In this document: one piece after another, positions 54,949 through 63,357 of the stretch
How positions within the stretch are numbered: position 1 is the first letter of the stretch
Layout of the letters: each line of letters starts with the position of its first letter
Assembly: GCA_944325065.1 (NCBI GenBank)
Contig: CALUYS010000004.1
Span: 62,001 to 126,000 of the forward strand
DNA: 64,000 nucleotides
DNA from: Candidatus Gastranaerophilales bacterium
Lineage (GTDB): Bacteria > Cyanobacteriota > Vampirovibrionia > Gastranaerophilales > Gastranaerophilaceae
Direction of reading: 5' to 3'
Translations under genes and position numbers: made by a program
The notes under the pieces: generated by a model
What the model was told of the DNA's origin: nothing
The model's database searches: none
What the model saw: the letters and a program-made list of their open reading frames with translations, nothing else

Positions 54949-56106
54949 CTAACAAAAATTTTTAAAAATTAAGTCTATTGTTTTTTTACGTATTATATTA
55001 TCTTCAATAAATATTTCTTCGATTGTTGGTTTTTTTATATTTATATAATTTTCAACAATTTTAAACACAATATAATTAATATCAAAAAAGTTAATTTGTC
55101 CTTTTAAAAAAGCACTATTAGCTTCTTCATTGGCAGCATTAAGGCACAATGGCATTGTTCCGCCTTCTTTTCCAGCTTGATATGCAAGTTTTAAAAGTGG
55201 AAATTTTTCATAATCAGGTTCAAAAAATGTTAAATTTTTACATTTGACAAAGTCAAATGAATTTGTTTTTATGCCATTTACTCTTTCTGGATATGTAAGT
55301 GCATATTGTATTGGAATATGCATGCTAGGAAATCCCATTTGTGCAATTATGCTACCATCTTTATATTCAACTGCACTATGAATAACACTTTGAGGATGAA
55401 CAACAACATTAATATTGTCATAATCTATATTGAATAAATGATGTGCTTCAATAACTTCTAAACCTTTGTTCATTAAAGTAGCAGAGTCAACAGTTATTTT
55501 TTTCCCCATATTCCATTTGGGATGTGCGAGTACTTGAGAAATAGAAGCTTTTTTCATGTCATCTATTGTTTTAAATAGAAAAGGACCGCCTGAAGCTGTA
55601 ATATGCAATTTATTAATAAAAGAGTCACTGTTTCCTTGCAAACATTGTAAAATTGCACTATGCTCAGAATCTATAGGCAGAAGCTCAATTTTATGTTCTT
55701 TTACCAAATCCATGACTATATCACCTGCTTCCACAAGTGTTTCTTTGTTGGCAAGAGCAATATTTATTCCATTTTTTATAGCTTGAATTGTAGGTTTTAA
55801 ACCGATTTTTCCTGAAACCGCAATTACAATAATATCAACTTCGCTATTTGAAGCAAGTTCAATTAAGCCCTCTTCTCCATATAAAACTTTTATGTTTTTA
55901 AATGTTTCTTTAATTTTTAAAGCATCATTTTTATTTTGGATAGATACTACATTTGGATTAAATTTTTCTATTTGAGTTTTTAAAAGTTCAATATTATTAC
56001 CGCAAGATAGTCCTATAACTTGATATTTTTCTTCAAGTTTTTCAATAACTTCAAGTGTTTGAGTCCCTATTGAACCAGTTGAACCTAATATAATTACTTT
56101 TTTCAT
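54949..56106 (-). CDS. dxr: 1-deoxy-D-xylulose 5-phosphate reductoisomerase
   Basis: This 385-residue enzyme makes MEP, the committed precursor of isoprenoids in the non-mevalonate pathway. The NADPH-binding start is ILGSTGSIGTQTLEVIE, followed by LANKETLVEAG, the substrate and metal site LPIDSEHSAI, TASGGPF and HPKWNMGKKITVDSATLMNK. All core residues are present and the length is normal. It is transcribed away from the LCP gene. Confidence 0.97.
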   Translation of the reverse strand: MKKVIILGSTGSIGTQTLEVIEKLEEKYQVIGLSCGNNIELLKTQIEKFNPNVVSIQNKNDALKIKETFKNIKVLYGEEGLIELASNSEVDIIVIAVSGKIGLKPTIQAIKNGINIALANKETLVEAGDIVMDLVKEHKIELLPIDSEHSAILQCLQGNSDSFINKLHITASGGPFLFKTIDDMKKASISQVLAHPKWNMGKKITVDSATLMNKGLEVIEAHHLFNIDYDNINVVVHPQSVIHSAVEYKDGSIIAQMGFPSMHIPIQYALTYPERVNGIKTNSFDFVKCKNLTFFEPDYEKFPLLKLAYQAGKEGGTMPLCLNAANEEANSAFLKGQINFFDINYIVFKIVENYINIKKPTIEEIFIEDNIIRKKTIDLIFKNFC

Positions 56107-56195
56107 AGTAATCTTAGTATATCATCAAGATGAAAAAAAATACTCAAAAAAATTTTTTTGAAGTAAAATAATTATTAAGGACAAAAGGATTTGTT

Positions 56196-57518
56196 ATGAA
56201 AGAACTCAAAAATAAAAGTATTAATCAGTATGATAGATATAATATGTTTAATGAATATCAACAAAATAATAAACAACAACTACAAAAGCCTAAAAAAAGA
56301 TTTTCAAATGCTCTTTTGTTGTTAACTTTTCTTTGCGTACTTATATGCATGCTCGGTGTTGTTTTTGCAATACCTGAATCTGGTGTAATATTTAATAAAT
56401 TACCATTTTTAAAACTTAATAAACCAGAAGAACAAAGTTTTAATCTTCCATTATTTAAGAAACGTCAAAATATATTAATACTTGGTGTTGATAAAAATCC
56501 TGAAGGGGATGACCCTTTTTTGAACACAAGGTCAGATACTATAATCCTTGTTAACATTGATCCGAAACATAGATCAATAAATGCAATTTCAATACCTCGA
56601 GATAGTAAAGTTTATATTGCAGGTGATTATGGTATACAAAAGATAAATTCAGCTCATGCATATGGTGGTGTAGAATTAGCAAAAGAAACTATTGAAAACA
56701 CATTAGGTGTTAAAGTTGATAGGTATATCGCTGTTAATACCGAAGCGGTTGTTCGTCTTGTTGATATTTTAGGTGGTGTGCCTGTTTATGTAGAAAAAGA
56801 TATGTATTATAACGATTATTCAGGCAAATTAAATGTCGGTCTTTCAAAAGGACATCATGTCTTAAACGGCAAGCAGGCTGAAGGATATTTGAGATATCGT
56901 AAAGATGGTTTAGGTGATATAGGACGAACATCTCGACAACAGTGGTTTCTAAGAAATTTGTTAACACAACTTCAAACACCTCAAATAATTACTAAAATAC
57001 CTGAAATTTTGAATTTGATTAATGAATATGTAAAAACCGATATGAGTATGTATGAAATATCAAATTTCGCAGCTATGGCAAAAGATTTTAGTTTAGACCA
57101 TATTGAAGTCGCTACATTACCTGGTGCCCCTTCCAAAAAAGGTGCAATTTCATATTGGATTTTAGACCCCGAACAAACTCAGGAAATGGTTGATAGGCTT
57201 ATATATCGTAAAAAAAATAAAACTGAAGATTTAAACTATAATAAATTAACGGCTGGTATAATATATACATCTTTAAATTCTTCAAAGGCACAGAAAATCA
57301 AAACTGAACTTGAAAACAAAGGCTATACTGTTAACATGATGAGAATGAAACAAGTACCACATGCTCAATTTATTTCTCATCAAAATATTGTTACAAATGA
57401 CATAGCTAATAAAATAAAAAATGAAATACCTGATATTAAAGATTATCAATTTGTATATGACCCTTTAAGAATTTATTGTGTTAATAGTGATTTTACTTTA
57501 ATAATTTCAGAAACTTAA
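56196..57518 (+). CDS. LytR-CpsA-Psr family ligase with LytR_C domain
   Basis: This 440-residue protein has a cytoplasmic tail, one transmembrane helix at about residues 35-58, and an LCP domain (NILILGVDKN, then SDTIILVNIDP, SIPRDSKV and the YLRYRKDGLGDIGRTSRQQ motif). A C-terminal LytR_C domain (LTAGIIYTSLNSSKAQKIKT, residues 345-435) follows. LCP enzymes attach glycopolymers from undecaprenyl carriers to the wall. They occur in Gram-positives and in cyanobacteria, which fits the lineage proposed here. AAGGA precedes the start. Confidence 0.92.
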   Translation: MKELKNKSINQYDRYNMFNEYQQNNKQQLQKPKKRFSNALLLLTFLCVLICMLGVVFAIPESGVIFNKLPFLKLNKPEEQSFNLPLFKKRQNILILGVDKNPEGDDPFLNTRSDTIILVNIDPKHRSINAISIPRDSKVYIAGDYGIQKINSAHAYGGVELAKETIENTLGVKVDRYIAVNTEAVVRLVDILGGVPVYVEKDMYYNDYSGKLNVGLSKGHHVLNGKQAEGYLRYRKDGLGDIGRTSRQQWFLRNLLTQLQTPQIITKIPEILNLINEYVKTDMSMYEISNFAAMAKDFSLDHIEVATLPGAPSKKGAISYWILDPEQTQEMVDRLIYRKKNKTEDLNYNKLTAGIIYTSLNSSKAQKIKTELENKGYTVNMMRMKQVPHAQFISHQNIVTNDIANKIKNEIPDIKDYQFVYDPLRIYCVNSDFTLIISET

Positions 57519-57552
57519 GAAATAATTAAAAAAGAAAAGGAGACATCTTTTT

Positions 57553-58209
57553 ATGGTTTTAGAGTTAATAGAAAAAAGATTTAGTGTAAGAAAATTTAAA
57601 GACAAAAAAGTTGAAGATGAAAAAATTAAAAGTATTTTAAATGCAGGAAGACTAGCACCTTCTTGGATGAACTCTCAACCTTGGCATTTTATTGTTGTTG
57701 ATAATCAAGATAAAAAAGATTTATTAAAAGAGATGTGTATAGGTCAGAAGCACGTTTCACAGGCAAGTCATGTTATTATTATGGTAGCTGATTCTTTAGC
57801 TTTTAATCGTGCAAGGTTTGGTAAAATTCTTAAAGAAGGTGGGAAAGATGAATTATATATTGACATGGTGTTTAAAAATCAGACTTTAAATCCTGCTTTG
57901 CTCGGAGATAGCACTTTGCTTCTTCGCCTTATGGAGCAGACGACTTATGCATTAGCCTATATGACTCTTGAAGCTCAAAATCAAGGGCTTGGATGTTGTG
58001 TTGTAGGTGCTATGATGAATGAATTAACTTGTGCTGATATAAATTTTATTAAAATAATTAAAGAGCAATTTCAACTTCCTGAAGAATATTTTATTACAGC
58101 TGTTTTGACTGTAGGGTATATAGATGATGAAATTAAAATACCTAGGAAACTAAGAAAAGAATTTGATGAAGTTGTTTCATTAAATTCTTTTGGTGAAAAA
58201 TATAATTAA
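57553..58209 (+). CDS. Nitroreductase family protein
   Basis: This 218-residue flavoprotein has the family opening LIEKRFSVRKFKDKKVED, the FMN-binding LAPSWMNSQPWHF, and a later AYMTLEAQNQGLGCCVVGAM. Nitroreductases use NAD(P)H and FMN on various electron-poor compounds; the true substrate is unknown. AAGGAG lies upstream of the start. hisG follows after 27 bases, but no link in function is evident. Confidence 0.9.
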   Translation: MVLELIEKRFSVRKFKDKKVEDEKIKSILNAGRLAPSWMNSQPWHFIVVDNQDKKDLLKEMCIGQKHVSQASHVIIMVADSLAFNRARFGKILKEGGKDELYIDMVFKNQTLNPALLGDSTLLLRLMEQTTYALAYMTLEAQNQGLGCCVVGAMMNELTCADINFIKIIKEQFQLPEEYFITAVLTVGYIDDEIKIPRKLRKEFDEVVSLNSFGEKYN

Positions 58210-58236
58210 TTCATAAATATAAAGGGTTTTAAAAGC

Positions 58237-59103
58237 ATGACAACATTAAAAATAGCAATACCAAATAAAGGTCGTTTATCTGAAAAAATATATGACTTAC
58301 TTAACCGTTCTGGTTTAAAATTTCCTTTAAAAGATGAAAGAAGTTTAACGGTTTGCACGAAGGACAATAAGTATTCAATAATTTTTGTGCGGACGCAGGA
58401 TATCCCTCGATTTGTTGAAATGAATGTTGCTGATGTCGGATTTACAGGACTTGATATTGTTAAAGAATTAAAAAGTGATGTTCAAAAAATAATGGATTTG
58501 GATTTTGGACGTTGTGATATGGTTGTGGCAGTAAAGGAAGAAGATGAATATAGTTGCTCAAAGGATTTACCGCAAAATATAAAAGTTGCAACTTCTTTTC
58601 CTAATATAGCTCGTGAATATTTTGAAAAGTTAGGTAAAAATCCTCAAATTATTGAAGTTTCAGGTGCAACAGAAATAACTCCTCGTTTAGGACTTTCGGA
58701 TGTTGTGGTTGATATTACATCATCAGGAGCTACTTTAAAATCCAATAAATTACGAGTTATTGATAATATTTTATCATCAAGTGCTATAATCATTGCAGCA
58801 AGAAATTTAAATCAAGAAAAACAACAAAAAGTTTCATCACTTATAAGAGCTTTAAAAAGTGTAATTGATTCAAAGGGTAAAAAATATTTAATGGCTCATG
58901 TACCCAAGGAGTCATTAAATAAAATTAAAGAATTTTTACCTGGGCTTTCTTCTCCTACTGTTACATCACTTTTGGATGATGATAAAAATGTTGTAATACA
59001 TGTTGTTGTTGATGAAAATGAAGTTTATGAAAGTATTGATAAATTAAAAAATCTTGGTGGAAGAGGTATTTTGATTATGACAGTTGAACAAATGGTGGCT
59101 TAA
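58237..59103 (+). CDS. hisG: ATP phosphoribosyltransferase, long form
   Basis: This 288-residue enzyme performs the first step of histidine synthesis. It has the opening LKIAIPNKGRLSEKIYDLL, FVEMNVADVGFTGLDIV, the PRPP loop VVDITSSGATLKSNKL, and a C-terminal regulatory ACT-like domain (about residues 205-288) that gives histidine feedback. The long form does not need HisZ. mazG follows after 11 bases. The histidine fusion HisA-HisI-HisE lies 2.4 kb away on the opposite strand; no other his genes are present. Confidence 0.97.
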   Translation: MTTLKIAIPNKGRLSEKIYDLLNRSGLKFPLKDERSLTVCTKDNKYSIIFVRTQDIPRFVEMNVADVGFTGLDIVKELKSDVQKIMDLDFGRCDMVVAVKEEDEYSCSKDLPQNIKVATSFPNIAREYFEKLGKNPQIIEVSGATEITPRLGLSDVVVDITSSGATLKSNKLRVIDNILSSSAIIIAARNLNQEKQQKVSSLIRALKSVIDSKGKKYLMAHVPKESLNKIKEFLPGLSSPTVTSLLDDDKNVVIHVVVDENEVYESIDKLKNLGGRGILIMTVEQMVA

Positions 59104-59114
59104 GAAATTATATC

Positions 59115-59897
59115 ATGAGTGAAAAATATCAAAATTTAATTGAAAGTATAAAAATAATAGAAACTTTAAGAAGTGAAAATGGTTGTAAATGGGATAAAGA
59201 ACAGACTCATAAATCTTTGCGAACCAATATTTTAGAAGAAGCTTATGAAATGGTCGATGCTATTGATAGTTGTGATATTACTAATTTAAAGGAAGAATTA
59301 GGCGATGTTTTGCTTCAGGTTTTGCTTCATTGTCAAGTTGGGAAAGATGATAATATTTTTGATATTGAAGATGTTGCAAAAGTTTTAAATGAAAAACTTA
59401 TACGTCGTCATCCGCATGTGTTTGGTGATGTAAAAGTCAATGACTCAAATGATATTATTAAGAACTGGGAAAAGATAAAAAAAGAAGAAAAAAAAGATAA
59501 AAGAAAATCTTTAATGGATGGGATTTCAAAGGCTCAAAGTGCTTTATTGTCAGCATTAAAAATAAGTAAAAAAGCAGTTTCAGTTGGTTTTGAATGGCAA
59601 AATGAAAGTCAAATTTATGATTGTATAAAAAGTGAGTTTAAAGAATTTAAAGAAGCTAAAAATTATGATGATAAAGAAGAAGAGTTTGGTGATATTTTGT
59701 TTGCTGTTGTTAATTTAGCACGTTATAACAAAATAAATCCCGAACTTGCATTAGTTCGAGCTAACAATAAATTTATTAACAGATTTAAAAAAATGGAAGA
59801 GTTGACAATAAAACCACTTGAAACTTTGAGTTTTGAAGAATATGAGCAATTGTGGAAAGAAGCTAAAATAACTGTTCAAGCAGAAAATAAAAATTGA
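59115..59897 (+). CDS. mazG: MazG-type nucleotide pyrophosphohydrolase
   Basis: This 260-residue protein has two MazG domains. The first includes LEEAYEMVDAID and LKEELGDVLLQVLLH, the second FKEFKEAKNYDDKEEEFGD and LFAVVNLARY. These acidic helices bind magnesium and hydrolyse nucleoside triphosphates to monophosphates. MazG is structurally related to HisE, and its position after hisG is notable, though the function in histidine synthesis is unlikely because a HisE domain is present in the window. Confidence 0.94.
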   Translation: MSEKYQNLIESIKIIETLRSENGCKWDKEQTHKSLRTNILEEAYEMVDAIDSCDITNLKEELGDVLLQVLLHCQVGKDDNIFDIEDVAKVLNEKLIRRHPHVFGDVKVNDSNDIIKNWEKIKKEEKKDKRKSLMDGISKAQSALLSALKISKKAVSVGFEWQNESQIYDCIKSEFKEFKEAKNYDDKEEEFGDILFAVVNLARYNKINPELALVRANNKFINRFKKMEELTIKPLETLSFEEYEQLWKEAKITVQAENKN

Positions 59898-59964
59898 AAT
59901 TAGTCTAAAAAATCACCAATTGGACTATAATGCATTAAGAATATTTGCAATAAACTTTTAAAAT

Positions 59965-61512
59965 ATGAATAAATATTTTAAAAAAATATTAATATTCTTT
60001 TTTATATTTTATTTTTTATTTTCATCATTATTTGATGCTAATGTTTATGCTAAAGAAGATGATTCAGATTGGTATAAGCTTTGGGAAAAAACAGAAGACA
60101 CTTTTAAACAAGAAATTGATGATGATAAAGACCCAAAGCACTGCAGTAAAAAACAAAAAATAATTGATGGTGGCATTGAGAAAAAATATGACTATAATTT
60201 AATTTATACTGATATGCAAGAATGTTTGTGTGTTGCTTTAGAGAATAACTTTCAAATAAAAGTAAATAAGCAAAATAAAGAAATGAATAAGTGGGAATAT
60301 CGTGCAAAACTTGCTGAATTTTTACCAAATATTTATGCAACATTTATGATAGCAAATGTAACAGGTAATTTTTTAGTTGGGAATATATTGCCTCGTGAGA
60401 TAAATGAAGTACCAATTCAAATAAATTATGGAGTTTTATGGAATTTTAACAAGGGGCGTACTATTTTTGAAAGTCGTCAACGCAATGATGTATTTAAAGC
60501 TTCAGGGCATAAACTTGATTTTACTAAAGAACAAACAATTTTAAATACAATGTTAAATTATTATGAGTTATTAAGGTTAAAATTACAACTTGAAATATTA
60601 AAAATAAATCTAGTAGAAACTCAAGAGCAGCTTCGATATACTAAAACATTATATGAATTGGGCTTGGGAACAAAATATGATTTGCTGCGGGCTGAAGTTG
60701 AAGTGGCTAATGCAAATCGTGATTTAGTTATAAACTTAAATAACTTAAGGTTAAAACAGGCAAATCTAGCTAATATTATGGGTATTGATGTAACTTTAAG
60801 TATTTATCCTTCAGAACTTTTTATCGATACAGTAACTTTAGTTGATGAAAATTTAGATTTAAAAACTTTATATGACTATTCAATAAATCTTCGAGAGGAT
60901 ATTAAGGAAAAAGAATTTGATATTAAAGCTTTGGAAGAAGAAAGAAAAACTGTATATAGCGAATTTATACCAGATTTGGCTTTGCAATTTGATCGAGGTC
61001 AAGTTGGTACTGCTCGTCTTGGATTAAGACAAAATGATACTTTATATTTAAAAACCGAATGGCAATTGGGAAGAAATTTAGGTGTAAATTCATATAGTAA
61101 ATTAAAAGCTTACGATGCAAAAATAAAAAGTGCAAAATATGAACTTGAAACTTTAAAGCGTAATATAAAAGAAAGCATTGTTAGCTCATATTATACATCA
61201 CAAGCTAATTTAGACAAAATAAAATATGCAAAAATAGCAGTAAAAGCAGCAGATGAAGGACTAAAAAATGCACTTGCAAGGTATACAATTGGAGAAGCTA
61301 CTTTTTTGGATGTCTTAAATTCTCAAAAAATAAAGACACAAGCAAGAAGTGATTTGATACTTGCAATAATAGACTATAACAAAGCACAAGCACAACTGCT
61401 TTTTGATACGGGATTGATTAATGAATATAGTGCATTAGTGAATTATATTATCCCGCCAAAAGATTGTTATTTTAATATAGAAAATAGCGAATTTAATCAA
61501 AACCAAAGTTAA
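59965..61512 (+). CDS. TolC-type outer membrane channel protein
   Basis: This 515-residue protein has a signal peptide (residues 1-28) and two repeated outer membrane efflux protein units made of long helices and short beta pairs. Visible segments are LIYTDMQECLCVALENN, YNYYELLRLKLQL-type helices around residues 195-245, and YTIGEATFLDVLNSQ near 435. TolC-type channels export drugs, proteins or polymers. No partner pump lies next to it. The protein requires an outer membrane, supporting a Gram-negative cell. Confidence 0.88.
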   Translation: MNKYFKKILIFFFIFYFLFSSLFDANVYAKEDDSDWYKLWEKTEDTFKQEIDDDKDPKHCSKKQKIIDGGIEKKYDYNLIYTDMQECLCVALENNFQIKVNKQNKEMNKWEYRAKLAEFLPNIYATFMIANVTGNFLVGNILPREINEVPIQINYGVLWNFNKGRTIFESRQRNDVFKASGHKLDFTKEQTILNTMLNYYELLRLKLQLEILKINLVETQEQLRYTKTLYELGLGTKYDLLRAEVEVANANRDLVINLNNLRLKQANLANIMGIDVTLSIYPSELFIDTVTLVDENLDLKTLYDYSINLREDIKEKEFDIKALEEERKTVYSEFIPDLALQFDRGQVGTARLGLRQNDTLYLKTEWQLGRNLGVNSYSKLKAYDAKIKSAKYELETLKRNIKESIVSSYYTSQANLDKIKYAKIAVKAADEGLKNALARYTIGEATFLDVLNSQKIKTQARSDLILAIIDYNKAQAQLLFDTGLINEYSALVNYIIPPKDCYFNIENSEFNQNQS

Positions 61513-61517
61513 TAAAC

Positions 61518-62759
61518 TTATTTTGTTCTTGAGGCAAGTTCGTTTAATACATTTTCGATTTTGACATTATTTTGTGCCATTAAAGCTAAAACAAAATAAG
61601 TTAAATCAGCGACTTCCCAGGATAGGGAATCTTCACCATTTTCAAAATCAGTTACTTCCTTTGCTTCTTCCAATATTTTAGAATTTAGAAAATTTCTATC
61701 CTTAAACAACTTTGTTGTAAAGGATTTTTCCGGCATTTTTTCTTTTCTGTCAAGAAGTAAATTGTATAAATTTTGGATATTGAAATTTTTATCACCAAAA
61801 CAAGAAAAACGATTTAAATGGCAAGCATTTCCTATTTGATTTACGGTATAAAGTAAAGTGTCAAAATCACAATCATATCGAGCTGTTAAAAGTTCTTGAA
61901 CATTTCCAGAAGTTTTACCTTTTTCCCATAATTCATTGCGTGAGCGTGAATAATAACAACCAACGCCATCACATAATGATTTTTTTACACTTTCTTCATT
62001 AGAATAAGCAAGCATTAACACTTGTTTTGATTGATAATCCTGAACTATTGTAGGAATTAAACCATTTTGTTTTTCAAAATCTAAAGTTTGAACGAATGCA
62101 TCTTCTAAATTTACCGCATGTGTGTAAATACACATCCCGAGTTGAGTGTGAATATTCAAATGTTGAAGCTTTACTATCTCATCAATTGTAGAAATACCGC
62201 CTGCTGCTGTTAAATCAAGTTTTGTTAAATTTCTTACTTTTTTTATATTCTCGATATCACAACCTTGCATCATGCCTTCTTTTTCAACAACAGTATAAAG
62301 ATATCCAGAACATAAATTCTCAAAACGTTTGATATAATCTTCAACGGTTGCATTGATGGTATTTTCCCAACCGTCGATAGCAATTTTTCCATTTTTTGTG
62401 TCAATTGAAACAAGAACTTTATCTTTTGGCAATTGACACAAAAAATCTTCATTGGCTGCAGTGCCGATTATAATTTTTTTGGCACCATAAGAAATAATAC
62501 GACGAGCTTTCTCAATATCACGAATCCCACCTCCAACACGAATAGTTGAATATGGTAAAGCATGGCAAATATCTTTAATAACTTGTTCATTGTCGCCTTT
62601 ATTCATGGCTGCATCAAGGTCGATAACCGCAACATCACCAAAACGAGCATAATATTTTGCAAGTTCGATTGGGTTTTCATTTGCTTCCAAAACTTTTTCT
62701 TGACCTTGTTTTAGTTGAACAGCTTTACCGCTCATCAAGTCTATACTTGGTATTATCAT
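61518..62759 (-). CDS. HisA-HisI-HisE trifunctional histidine biosynthesis fusion
   Basis: This 413-residue protein joins three enzymes. Residues 1-228 are HisA (ProFAR isomerase) with catalytic D7 in IPSIDLMSG, D120 in VSIDTKNG, and the phosphate loop VGGGIRD. Residues 231-322 are HisI (phosphoribosyl-AMP cyclohydrolase) with YYSRSRNELWEKGKTSGN, DCDFD and CHLNRFSCF. Residues 328-413 are HisE (phosphoribosyl-ATP pyrophosphatase) with E364, E365, E382 and D385 in the acidic helices. Together they do steps 2, 3 and 4 of the pathway after HisG. Bifunctional HisIE is common; joining HisA in front is unusual. All three active sites look intact. Confidence 0.93.
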   Translation of the reverse strand: MIIPSIDLMSGKAVQLKQGQEKVLEANENPIELAKYYARFGDVAVIDLDAAMNKGDNEQVIKDICHALPYSTIRVGGGIRDIEKARRIISYGAKKIIIGTAANEDFLCQLPKDKVLVSIDTKNGKIAIDGWENTINATVEDYIKRFENLCSGYLYTVVEKEGMMQGCDIENIKKVRNLTKLDLTAAGGISTIDEIVKLQHLNIHTQLGMCIYTHAVNLEDAFVQTLDFEKQNGLIPTIVQDYQSKQVLMLAYSNEESVKKSLCDGVGCYYSRSRNELWEKGKTSGNVQELLTARYDCDFDTLLYTVNQIGNACHLNRFSCFGDKNFNIQNLYNLLLDRKEKMPEKSFTTKLFKDRNFLNSKILEEAKEVTDFENGEDSLSWEVADLTYFVLALMAQNNVKIENVLNELASRTK

Positions 62760-62843
62760 ATTTTTCTATACCTCAATAAAAACTTTATATTCTTTATTAT
62801 TGTAGCTTAAATATGAGGTTTTAACAAGAAACTTTATAAAATG

Positions 62844-63275
62844 CTAATCATTTTCATTTAGGATATTAGAATATTTATTTTTCTTTCGGTATATATTCAG
62901 AAGTTCACGTGCATCAAATGAAAACTCTGTTTTAGTATAATATGGATCCTCATCAAAATTGTTAAATAAGTTTTCAATATTTTCATCTACATCATTTTTA
63001 TCTTCATTATGATTATTGTTTAATTCTTTACGACCTTTAATAAGTTCGTCAAAATCTATATAATAATTAACATAGTCGTTTAATAATTTAACTTGTTTTT
63101 CTTTGTTATTCATAGATTTACCTTCTTTTATATTGCTTATAAATATATCTTTTGATAAAGAGTTTAATTTTTCTCCAGCTTTTAATGTTCCAGTAGATCC
63201 AGATTTAGTTTTACAGATCTTAGTCTTATTCATTCCAAAACTAACATTGTTTTTATTATTACCGATTTTTAACAT
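62844..63275 (-). CDS. Hypothetical protein with N-terminal SFG tag
   Basis: This 143-residue protein is not recognised. It begins MLKIGNNKNNVSFGMNKTK, placing SFG at residues 12-14, like other tagged proteins in this window. The rest is charged and mostly helical, with an acidic linker (NEDKNDVDENIENLFNNFDE) around residues 90-110. GGAGGGAG lies directly upstream of the start, so it is well translated. It is near the partial gene that follows on the same strand. Confidence 0.65.
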   Translation of the reverse strand: MLKIGNNKNNVSFGMNKTKICKTKSGSTGTLKAGEKLNSLSKDIFISNIKEGKSMNNKEKQVKLLNDYVNYYIDFDELIKGRKELNNNHNEDKNDVDENIENLFNNFDEDPYYTKTEFSFDARELLNIYRKKNKYSNILNEND

Positions 63276-63357
63276 TTCTCCCTCCTTTATTTATAGTATT
63301 GTTTTTATTATGTTAATAATAATACAATGTTTTTGTGTTGTCAAGAATGTTTTTATT

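Noticed and set aside
59115-59897. MazG as a histidine enzyme because it follows hisG
   Set aside because: It has two MazG domains with typical acidic motifs, and a true HisE domain is present in the fusion protein at 61518-62759.
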